Assembly (NCBI GenBank): GCA_020073305.1
Contig: JAIQFK010000005.1
Location: 124,001-188,000 of the forward strand
DNA from: Terriglobia bacterium
Lineage (GTDB): Bacteria > Acidobacteriota > Terriglobia > Bryobacterales > Bryobacteraceae
Direction of reading: 5' to 3'
DNA: 64,000 nt
The notes beneath the pieces are model-generated. The model ran no database searches and was not told where the DNA came from. It saw nothing but the letters and a program-made list of their open reading frames with translations. Below, one piece after another: positions 35,169 through 42,582 of the stretch; positions within the stretch are counted from its first letter, which is position 1; each line of letters begins with the position of its first letter. The position numbers and the translations under genes are program-made.

Positions 35169-37031
35169 CTACTTCACCGTGATCTTGAGCGAATAGCTGC
35201 CGCTGATCACGCAATCGAAGGGTACCGAAGCCTGTTCGAAAGCGCTTTCCGCGGTCATGACCATGGGGCGATTCGACGTGCGCCCCGCCTGCATCACGTT
35301 CAGCACGGAAGCCGGCAGACTGGGCATGGTCTTGTCGTCGTAATAGGCCGTCGGCGTGGATTCCAGCAACGAGATGTACAGCTTGTTGTTGCTGCGCTCC
35401 TGGTTGATGAGCGAGACCGTCTCGGAAAGGTCCATGTAACGGCTCAGGTAGCCGGCCATGTTCTGCATGTGGTTGAGGGTTTCGGCATCGCTCAGCAGGA
35501 TACGGTGTTCGCCTTTGCTGAGCCCTTCGGGAATGTGCACCTTGAAGTTGCGCTCCATGCGGTCACCGCGATAAGGCCGCAGGAACACCTTCACCGCCGC
35601 GTCGTTCCCGGGACGCACGTCGCTGTCCGCGATCCAGGCGTTTTCGATGCTTGCCACGCGCCGTTCCGGCAGCAGGTCCACCGTCACGCTGACCCGTTTC
35701 AGCCGCGGCGTCTTCACGGCGTTCAAATACAGCCGGTTGAACTTGTCGCCCCACCAGCCCGCCAGCAGCATGGGCGCGGGCATCGGCATCTCGCCCGATG
35801 CCTGCATGGTGTTCAGCGAGAGACTGCCGCCGCCGTCCAGGTCCACTTCGCCGGACAGACGGTAGGTCGCTTCCTCCATGAACTCGTTCAGCGCCGAAAC
35901 GGAATTGAACAGCGTCAGCATCATCAGATTGGGCGTCCACTTCTGCTGCTCGAAGACGTTGAAGTGGAAATCTTTCTCGCTCCTGACCGCGTTGTTCTCG
36001 CCGAATGACCGTACGCTGACGGTCACCGGAATCATCTCCGTCTCCGCGCCCAGCACGCCCATGATGCCGCTGTGCCGGTCCTGGTGCAGCGCCCCTACGA
36101 TTTCCGTCGCGTTGGCGAATTTATTGGGCTGAAACGCCGAAGCGAGCACCATGAGCACTTCGCCTTTGCTCATCGGCATGTCCACCGGCCCGAGATTGAA
36201 GAACGGATGGCCGAACGCCAGCACGCGTTTGCCGTCGTTGTAGGTGACCGTGCCGAGGCCCGTGATGCTCATGTCACCGGAAACCAGCACGCCCGCGACT
36301 GCTTCACCGGGCTTGAGCGAGTCTTTCCAGTCGGGCGCTGGCTTGGTCGTGTAAATCGCGCCACTGGCGCCACCCTGCACGGCGCTGATGCCCAGTTGCT
36401 GGAACACCGGTCCAAACTCCTGCAACACACTCTCATGGAAACCGGAAAACACAAGCGGCGTCTCGATCGGCGTCATCAACGGCGCCTGGCGCCGCAGGTT
36501 GGGTGAGGCGCCCGCCGCTACGGCCTGCGCCAGCAGTTCACTCGGTACGCTGACTTCGCGCCGTCCCGCTGCCTTATCCGGAGTGCGTGCATCCATGGGG
36601 CGCGACTGATCGAGGTCGTTGATCTCCAACATCAGCTCGATGGGTGTGATGCCGCAGATGGCATCTGGCGAAAACATGCTCAGCCGGAGCGCGATGGCGC
36701 CCACCAGCTTCCCGTCGATATAAACCGGGCTCCCGCTCATCCCGCCCGCGACGTTGGTTCGCTGCGCCTTGCCACCCAATTTTGCCAGGATGGTGTCCTG
36801 TTTCGGCCCCCAGGCGTTTTTCCACAGGCCAATGATCTCTACTGGAATGGCTTCCGGTTGAGTGCCCTGAAATACCGTCCAGGCTACGCCTTGCATGCCA
36901 GGGCGCAATTCGGAGGCCTTGAAGATCTCCACTTTGCCTGATTTTGGAGCTTGTAAGGTCAATTCCTCGGGGAATGCGGGAAGAAGCGCGGCCGCCGCCA
37001 GTACCACTACCGCGGCGATGTGTTTTTTCAT
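35169..37031 (-). CDS. SpoIVB-type S55 serine peptidase domain protein, secreted
   Basis: A 620-residue exported protein with a signal peptide (about 4-20). The N-terminal domain contains LRPGMQGVAWTVFQG and the catalytic-type motif NVAGGMSGSPVYIDG (Ser99/Ser101), the hallmark of SpoIVB peptidase S55 domains. The segment VLAFGHPFFNLGPVDMPM is also typical. SpoIVB is a sporulation signalling protease in Bacillus, but there is no sign of sporulation here. In Acidobacteria the family is periplasmic or extracellular and of unknown target. The long C-terminal part (about 300-620) is beta-rich and unassigned. The propeller gene follows 22 bases downstream. Confidence 0.8.
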   Translation of the reverse strand: MKKHIAAVVVLAAAALLPAFPEELTLQAPKSGKVEIFKASELRPGMQGVAWTVFQGTQPEAIPVEIIGLWKNAWGPKQDTILAKLGGKAQRTNVAGGMSGSPVYIDGKLVGAIALRLSMFSPDAICGITPIELMLEINDLDQSRPMDARTPDKAAGRREVSVPSELLAQAVAAGASPNLRRQAPLMTPIETPLVFSGFHESVLQEFGPVFQQLGISAVQGGASGAIYTTKPAPDWKDSLKPGEAVAGVLVSGDMSITGLGTVTYNDGKRVLAFGHPFFNLGPVDMPMSKGEVLMVLASAFQPNKFANATEIVGALHQDRHSGIMGVLGAETEMIPVTVSVRSFGENNAVRSEKDFHFNVFEQQKWTPNLMMLTLFNSVSALNEFMEEATYRLSGEVDLDGGGSLSLNTMQASGEMPMPAPMLLAGWWGDKFNRLYLNAVKTPRLKRVSVTVDLLPERRVASIENAWIADSDVRPGNDAAVKVFLRPYRGDRMERNFKVHIPEGLSKGEHRILLSDAETLNHMQNMAGYLSRYMDLSETVSLINQERSNNKLYISLLESTPTAYYDDKTMPSLPASVLNVMQAGRTSNRPMVMTAESAFEQASVPFDCVISGSYSLKITVK

Positions 37032-37076
37032 TTAAAGCGGCTCCGTTAGATCCATTCTACTATGGGCCGCCGGATT

Positions 37077-37107
37077 TGACGGTCTAATAGTACTGGTTGT
37101 CTATAAT
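37077..37107 (+). promoter_or_regulatory. Promoter for aceE
   Basis: TTGACG (37077-37082) and a perfect TATAAT (37102-37107) are separated by 19 bases, slightly longer than ideal. The ATG at 37119 is 11 bases past the -10, leaving a leader of about 5 bases with no Shine-Dalgarno. Confidence 0.6.
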
Positions 37108-37118
37108 GGAAATATAGA

Positions 37119-39785
37119 ATGCACCAGAAGAAAACGGAACGAATTGACCTGGACCCGCAGGAGACTTCAGAGTGGCTACAGGCCCTGGACCAGGTGGTGG
37201 AGGAGGTGGGTCCCGATCGCGCGTCCTTCCTTTTGGAGCGCCTCGCCCAGCGCGCCCGGACCATTGGCGTCGAGCTGCCAATCCAGCACAACACCCCTTA
37301 CATCAACACCATCAGCCCGCAAGATGAGGTGCCCTACCCGGGCGACCGCTCGCTCGAGCGCCGCATCAAAAGCCTCACTCGCTGGAACGCCATGGCCATG
37401 GTGTCGCGCCAGAACAAGTTCGACCACGGAATTGGCGGCCACATTGCCACTTATGCTTCGGTGGCCACGCTGTTCGAGGTCGGGTTCAACCATTTCTTCC
37501 ACGGCAGCTATGGCGATCAGCCCGGTGACTGCGTCTATTTTCAGGGCCACGCCTCACCCGGCGTTTATGCGCGAGCTTTTCTCGAAGGCCGGCTGAAACC
37601 CGAGCACCTGGAAAACTTCCGCCACGAGCTGCGGGATCATCCGGGTCTGTCGTCCTATCCGCATCCCTGGCTGATGCCGGGATTCTGGAACTTCCCTACG
37701 GTCTCAATGGGCATTGCGCCCATCAATGCCATCTACCAGGCGCGGTTCATGCGCTATCTGGAAAACCGCGGGCTGATTGAGAAAACGCCCCGCCACATCT
37801 GGGCGTTTCTCGGCGACGGTGAGATGGATGAGCCGGAATCCATGGGCTCACTCACGCTGGCCTCGCGCGAGCGGCTCGACAACCTGATCTTCATCATCAA
37901 TTGCAATCTGCAGCGGCTGGACGGTCCTGTTCGCGGCAACGGCAAAATCATCCAGGAACTCGAAGCCGCCTTTCATGGCGCCGGCTGGAACGTCATCAAA
38001 GTCATCTGGGGGACGGACTGGGACGATCTATTGGCTCGCGATAAGACCGGTCTGCTGTTGAAGCGCATGGAAGAGTGCGTAGACGGCGAATATCAGTCCT
38101 TCAAAGCCAAAGGCGGCGCTTTCGTCCGCAAGGAGTTCTTCGGCAAGTATCCGGAGCTTCTCAAACTGGTGGAGCATCTGAGCGACGAACAGGTAATCCG
38201 GCTGCGCCGCGGCGGGCACGATCCGCAAAAAGTGTTCAATGCTTACCGCGCGGCGGTGGAACACCAGGGCCAGCCGACGGTGATCCTGGCCAAGACGGTA
38301 AAGGGCTACGGTGTGGCGGAGATCGAGGCCCGCAACCCGACTCATCAGCAGAAGGAGCTGAACGACCGTGCCGTGCAGCTCTTCCGGCAACGCTTCGATA
38401 TTCAGCTTCCCGAGGATGTGGCTGCGAATGTCCAGTTCTATCGCCCGCCGGATGGCAGCCCGGAAATGGCCTATCTGCACGAGCGGCGCCGGCAACTCGG
38501 CGGCTACGTTCCCCAGCGCAGGCTGATGGCGAGCCGGATCCAGGCTCCGCCCCTCGATGCCTTCCCCGATCTGCTGGCCGCCACCAAGGCACCGCATCCC
38601 TCCACCACCATGGCGGCCGTGCGTATGCTGACGCTGCTCATGAAAAACCCGCAGATCGGCAAACGCGTCGTTCCCATCATTCCCGACGAAGCGCGAACTT
38701 TCGGCATGGAAGGGCTCTTCCGCGTCTTCGGCATCTACGCGTCGGCGGGCCAACTCTATAAGCCGCATGACGCCGACATGTTCCTGTATTACAAGGAACA
38801 GCAGGACGGTCAGATCCTGGAAGAAGGCATTACCGAGGCGGGCTCCATGGCCTCGTTCACGGCGGCGGGCACGGCCTACGCGACGTACCGGACGGAGATG
38901 ATTCCGTTCTTCATCTATTACTCCATGTTCGGATTCCAGCGCGTAGGGGATCTGATCTGGGCATTCGCCGACGCGCGCGGGAAAGGCTTTCTGATGGGCG
39001 GCACTGCCGGACGCACGACGTTGGCGGGCGAAGGCCTGCAGCATCAGGACGGCCACAGCCTGGTGCTGGCGAGCACCGTGCCCACCTGCGCGGCTTACGA
39101 TCCGGCCTACGCGTACGAAATCGCGGTGATCGTGCAGGACGGCATCCGGCGCATGTACCAGGAGCAGGAAGACCGCTTCTACTACCTGACGCTCTACAAC
39201 GAGAACTACGCGATGCCGCCCATGCCCGAAGGCGTCACGGAAGGAATTCTCAAGGGCATCTACCGATTCAAAGCCGGCGAGAATGGCAAAGCGTCGCTGC
39301 AACTATTCGGCAGCGGCCCCATCTTGAACGAGGCCGTACGCGCACAGACCATACTGGCCGAGCGTTATGGAGTTGCCGCGGACGTGTGGAGCGTCACCAG
39401 CTACAACGAACTGCGGCGCGACGCGCTGCGCACGGAACGCTGGAACCGCCTGCACCCCGATCAGCCAGTGCGGCAGCCCTACCTTCTTTCGGCGCTCGGC
39501 GGCGCCGAAGGCCCGGTTGTTGCAGCAACCGACTACATGAAAGTGGTGGCGGATCAGGTTGCCCCCTGGCTTCCCGGTCGCATGGTCACGCTCGGCACCG
39601 ATGGCTTCGGCCGCAGCGACAACCGCGAATATCTGCGCAAGCATTTCGAAGTGAACGCGGAGTCGATTGTCACCGCGGCATTGTCACGCCTCGCGCGCGA
39701 TGGAAAGTTCGACGCTGCAAAGGCGAAGAAAGCGTTCGTCGATCTGAGTATCGACCCCGAAAAGATCGATCCGTCGATCGCGTAG
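37119..39785 (+). CDS. aceE: Pyruvate dehydrogenase E1 component, homodimeric type
   Basis: AceE decarboxylates pyruvate with thiamine diphosphate and transfers the acetyl group to E2 lipoyl domains. The 888-residue single-chain type is normal length. Characteristic segments are GGHIATYASVATLFEVGFNH, YFQGHASPGVYARAFLEG, the TPP/Mg motif FLGDGEMDEPES...NCNLQRLDGPVRGN, and LMGGTAGRTTLAGEGLQHQDG with ATVPT-like context. No aceF or lpd gene follows. The gene has its own strong promoter and stands alone, divergent from the S55 peptidase gene. Confidence 0.97.
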   Translation: MHQKKTERIDLDPQETSEWLQALDQVVEEVGPDRASFLLERLAQRARTIGVELPIQHNTPYINTISPQDEVPYPGDRSLERRIKSLTRWNAMAMVSRQNKFDHGIGGHIATYASVATLFEVGFNHFFHGSYGDQPGDCVYFQGHASPGVYARAFLEGRLKPEHLENFRHELRDHPGLSSYPHPWLMPGFWNFPTVSMGIAPINAIYQARFMRYLENRGLIEKTPRHIWAFLGDGEMDEPESMGSLTLASRERLDNLIFIINCNLQRLDGPVRGNGKIIQELEAAFHGAGWNVIKVIWGTDWDDLLARDKTGLLLKRMEECVDGEYQSFKAKGGAFVRKEFFGKYPELLKLVEHLSDEQVIRLRRGGHDPQKVFNAYRAAVEHQGQPTVILAKTVKGYGVAEIEARNPTHQQKELNDRAVQLFRQRFDIQLPEDVAANVQFYRPPDGSPEMAYLHERRRQLGGYVPQRRLMASRIQAPPLDAFPDLLAATKAPHPSTTMAAVRMLTLLMKNPQIGKRVVPIIPDEARTFGMEGLFRVFGIYASAGQLYKPHDADMFLYYKEQQDGQILEEGITEAGSMASFTAAGTAYATYRTEMIPFFIYYSMFGFQRVGDLIWAFADARGKGFLMGGTAGRTTLAGEGLQHQDGHSLVLASTVPTCAAYDPAYAYEIAVIVQDGIRRMYQEQEDRFYYLTLYNENYAMPPMPEGVTEGILKGIYRFKAGENGKASLQLFGSGPILNEAVRAQTILAERYGVAADVWSVTSYNELRRDALRTERWNRLHPDQPVRQPYLLSALGGAEGPVVAATDYMKVVADQVAPWLPGRMVTLGTDGFGRSDNREYLRKHFEVNAESIVTAALSRLARDGKFDAAKAKKAFVDLSIDPEKIDPSIA

Positions 39786-40125
39786 GGGGCATCGAACCTC
39801 CCAACTGCCGGGTTCGTAGGAGCCAGGTGAGCGCTACGCAAATGTTGTCGCTGGCACTGTGGCGTAGGTCTTTGCCGTAAAAAAAATTCTAATTCAAGTT
39901 AATTAGGACTGTTTATCTCATAATTACTTGCAAAGGCCTTGAAAAAAACGTGCAGTCGTGTTACACTCTCGCCGCAGCGTTGAGAAACATACCTAATTCT
40001 TCCGCTAGAATGCGGAATTGAGTCTTGCTTTTCGGCGTTGACCTTTCGTGCGGCGCTTTGTGCTACGCCGCTGTAATACCCACGAAACCAAGCGCCTAAC
40101 CGGGCGCAAAAAGGAGAGTGTACTC
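39786..40125 (+). promoter_or_regulatory. Intergenic region with long structured leader of the protease gene
   Basis: This 340 bp stretch contains no gene. Its first 150 bases include an AT-rich run (39875-39930). A promoter (annotated separately) would start a leader of about 150 bases. The leader contains two possible hairpins, TTCCGC...GCGGAA (about 39999-40016) and GCGGCG...CGCCGC (about 40051-40072), before AAGGAG and the GTG start. Confidence 0.55.
39939..39967 (+). promoter_or_regulatory. Promoter of the metallopeptidase-inhibitor unit
   Basis: TTGAAA (39939-39944), a 17-base spacer and TACACT (39962-39967) make a good housekeeping-type promoter lying in an AT-rich stretch. The predicted start is near 39974, giving a leader of about 150 bases before the GTG at 40126. 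Confidence 0.6.
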
Positions 40126-41541
40126 GTGTCTACAGCAACCCTCGTGGAGCGACCGCAACCGCTTTATCAGGCGCTGTTACAGCAACAGGGCCGAGCGGCA
40201 GGGCGAGCCATTCCCACTCCAATTCCCATTCCCATTCCTCATCCGCTTCCCGTTGTGGGATCTCGATTCCTCATCTGGAAGCAAGATCCATCGGTTGATC
40301 CTCCCGGTCTTCGCTTGTCCTATGTTCCGAGCCTGGTGCTGGATGGACCGAGGGACAGCCGCATTGCGACCGAACTGCCCAACGTCACGCCGGTCCATGC
40401 CAACACCAACCGTGACTTCATCTTCGCGCCGGGCACTCCCGAAGCGGACTGCGCCCACACGTTCGCCGTCGTGCGCGAAACCCTCGCCATGTACCAGCGA
40501 ATTCGCGGCGGCGCCGCCATACCTTGGGCATGGAACATCGGCGGGAATGCCGATCCCATCACCGCATTTCCCCGCGCCGGTGTGACCGCCAACGCCTTCT
40601 ACAGTCGCGGTCTGAAGGCGCTGAAGTTTTTCTATTTCACTCCGGCGAACGCCACCCAGCCGGTCTACACTTGTCACTCACTCGATATCGTCTCTCACGA
40701 GTGCGGCCATGCAGTTCTCGATGGACTGAAGCCCGGCTGGCTGGGAGCGACCAATCCGCCACAGACCGGCGGACTCCACGAATCCTTCGGTGACCTCACC
40801 GCCATCTTCCTGGCGTGCTCGCAGCTCGATCAGGTGGACGCCGCGGTGGCCATGACCAAAGCGAACCTGCATGACCGGAACTTCCTCGCCGCCCTGGCCG
40901 AGCAGTTCGGCGCCGCCCTCGGGTCCCCCCAGGGGCTCCGCAATGCCGACAACGATCTCAAGCTCAGCCAGGTGGGCAACGAAGTCCATGCCATTTCCCA
41001 GGTATTTACCGGCGCCATGTATCACGTGCTGGCCGATATTTTTGCCTTCGAGAAGAACCGTCAAGCAGCGGTCAAGGATCCCACACGGGTGCTCCTTGAG
41101 GTGGCATCGTGCCTCTGCAAACTGCTCGTGGAGGCGATCGTGAAGGCGCCGCCCGTGGGCGCAACCTATGCCGATGTGGTCAACCAGATGCTCGCGATCT
41201 CCAAAGCACAGGGCGATCCCGCCATATACCGCACATTCCTGCGCAACCGTTTCACCGAGCGCGAAGTGGTCGTCTCACCGGTCCCACTGACGGCCATGGC
41301 CGAAGGCCGAATGAACCTCGCCGACCCCAATTATACGGAAGGCCAGGATCTCGTTAAGATGGAGGCGCGCAAGCACGCCGCCGACCAGGCTCCACAGGAC
41401 CGTTCGGCTTGCTGCGGAACCATGCAGCTTCCCGAATACATGTTAGGCGATCAGAAGAAGCTCGAGAAGGGTGTGGTCATCGTAGAGGAGGACATGATTG
41501 CAGCCGAGGTCGCCGAGCTCAAAAAGATGTTCGCTCGCTAG
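40126..41541 (+). CDS. Thermolysin-like (M4-type) gluzincin metallopeptidase, apparently intracellular
   Basis: A 471-residue protein from the GTG at 40126 (AAGGAG 9 bases upstream). The zinc motif HECGHAVLDG is followed about 30 residues later by GGLHESFGDL, giving the third ligand Glu, as in thermolysin. A later NEVHAISQVFTGAMYH corresponds to the loop bearing the transition-state histidine. There is no signal peptide; instead the N-terminus has a Pro/Ile repeat (IPTPIPIPIPHPLP), and a Cys pair occurs near the C-terminus (ACCGTM). The family's normal HELTH is replaced by HECGH. An emfourin-like gene follows, as in protealysin loci, supporting an intracellular protealysin-like enzyme. The substrate is unknown. 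Confidence 0.78.
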   Translation: MSTATLVERPQPLYQALLQQQGRAAGRAIPTPIPIPIPHPLPVVGSRFLIWKQDPSVDPPGLRLSYVPSLVLDGPRDSRIATELPNVTPVHANTNRDFIFAPGTPEADCAHTFAVVRETLAMYQRIRGGAAIPWAWNIGGNADPITAFPRAGVTANAFYSRGLKALKFFYFTPANATQPVYTCHSLDIVSHECGHAVLDGLKPGWLGATNPPQTGGLHESFGDLTAIFLACSQLDQVDAAVAMTKANLHDRNFLAALAEQFGAALGSPQGLRNADNDLKLSQVGNEVHAISQVFTGAMYHVLADIFAFEKNRQAAVKDPTRVLLEVASCLCKLLVEAIVKAPPVGATYADVVNQMLAISKAQGDPAIYRTFLRNRFTEREVVVSPVPLTAMAEGRMNLADPNYTEGQDLVKMEARKHAADQAPQDRSACCGTMQLPEYMLGDQKKLEKGVVIVEEDMIAAEVAELKKMFAR

Positions 41542-41548
41542 AGTTGTG

Positions 41549-41576
41549 CTGGCGCCGGCTCTCGGGTCGGCGCCAG
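41549..41576 (+). promoter_or_regulatory. GC-rich hairpin between protease and inhibitor genes
   Basis: CTGGCGCCG and CGGCGCCAG form a perfect 9-base stem with a 10-base loop. It is followed by AATTAAT, not a T-run, so a complete intrinsic terminator is unlikely. The inhibitor start codon lies 7 bases after the stem with no Shine-Dalgarno. It may set the relative expression of the two genes. Confidence 0.55.
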
Positions 41577-41583
41577 AATTAAT

Positions 41584-41886
41584 ATGACCATTCTGATCAA
41601 GCGATCCGGGGGCTTCGCTGGCCGCGAGGAGCGCTTGGCCGCAATAGACACCAGCGAACTGCCAACGACAATCGCCGATCGGGTCCGCGAGCGAATTGCT
41701 CGCTTGACGGCATTGAGTGCACAAGAGCCATCAGCCGGCGCGGACCGCCTCCAGTACGAGATCGAAATCACCGAGCCCGGTACCGGAGGACGGAAACTAA
41801 CGGTGGTCGATGAGGGGGATCCGGATGATCCCGCCATGAAGGAGGTCATAGCCATCCTCGAGTCGGCCGGCGGAAAGCCGTGGTGA
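41584..41886 (+). CDS. Emfourin-like metallopeptidase inhibitor
   Basis: A 100-residue cytosolic protein, 42 bases after the M4-type peptidase. The N-terminal IKRSGGFAGREERLAAIDTS matches the pattern of emfourin, the protealysin inhibitor of Serratia, whose homologues often sit beside protealysin-like genes. Also present are the beta-strand pair LQYEIEITEPG and RKLTVVDEGD, and the final helix MKEVIAILES. No signal peptide is seen. The assignment comes from remembered family pattern plus gene context, not from a search. An alternative is an unrelated small hypothetical protein. Confidence 0.65.
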   Translation: MTILIKRSGGFAGREERLAAIDTSELPTTIADRVRERIARLTALSAQEPSAGADRLQYEIEITEPGTGGRKLTVVDEGDPDDPAMKEVIAILESAGGKPW

Positions 41887-41924
41887 TCTCGCCGCTGGGC
41901 GAAGCTCAAGTCGGGCTATTACAC

Positions 41925-42396
41925 ATGACGAGCAGAGTCGTGAAGACCGTAATCTTCACGATCCGTGTGCCCGGCACCGTGGCGGTGGTCATCCCGCGCG
42001 CCATCGCTGACGACGCCGTCAGACCCACACTTTTCTCCTCGATCGGATTCCTGCCGGTCGCTATGGGAGCCGCGGTCTATTTCTAGTGCGCCTGGGATTT
42101 TGCAACCGCGGGGCAGGGAACTCCAGCGGCCGATCGACGCTCCCAAACGTCTGGTGGTGCGAGACCTCTACCGTTTCGTGCGCAATCCTATGTATCTGGG
42201 CGTTCTGCTGGTTCTGACCGGCGAGAGCCTGGCGTTCCAATCCGCGCGGATTCTCACTTACGCGGCCATTGTCTTCGTGTTCTTCAACCTGTTCGTGGTG
42301 TTCTAGGAAGAGCCGGCGCTCAAGCGCAAGTTCGGCGCCACGTACGAGGAGTATTTGAGAACGGTGTCCCGGTGGATACCGCGCGGGGGTATGTAA
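41925..42396 (+). pseudogene. Decayed isoprenylcysteine carboxyl methyltransferase-like (ICMT/PEMT family) gene
   Basis: Joined frames reconstruct an integral-membrane methyltransferase. The N-terminal part reads from the ATG at 41925 through a helix ending GAAVYF, then meets a TAG at 42084 where an aromatic residue would precede CAWDFATAG. A one-base insertion near 42130 shifts the frame to PIDAPKRLVVRDLYRFVRNPMYLGVLL, the family hallmark. A second TAG at 42304 sits in FVVF-stop-EEPALKRKFG, where homologues have Tyr. The frame then runs to RWIPRGGM and a TAA at 42394. Two nonsense changes and one indel make function very unlikely. It follows the inhibitor by 38 bases. Confidence 0.8.
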
Positions 42397-42564
42397 TCCG
42401 GGTGGCGCCGCTCCGTTACCGTCGCGGCTCGGAAGCAGGCCCAAGTGCGATCAAGCACTTACGGAGCCGCAAATGTGAACGAGCGGTCGTGCAAGCGGTT
42501 TTTTCACACTTTCCTGTGGAATCGCTCCCGGCGCCCGCGAGCTCTCCGCATACTCACCTAGAGT

Positions 42565-42570
42565 AGAATC
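42565..42570 (+). promoter_or_regulatory. Candidate -10 element for the kinase gene
   Basis: TAGAAT lies 12 bases before the ATG at 42583, implying a leader of about 6 bases. No Shine-Dalgarno is visible. Confidence 0.4.
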
Positions 42571-42582
42571 GTTCGACGCCCC

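Noticed and set aside
42084-42306. TAG codons read through as pyrrolysine in the methyltransferase-like gene
   Set aside because: A frameshift is also needed, homologues have aromatic residues at these sites, and nothing in the window indicates a pyrrolysine system. Simple decay is more likely.
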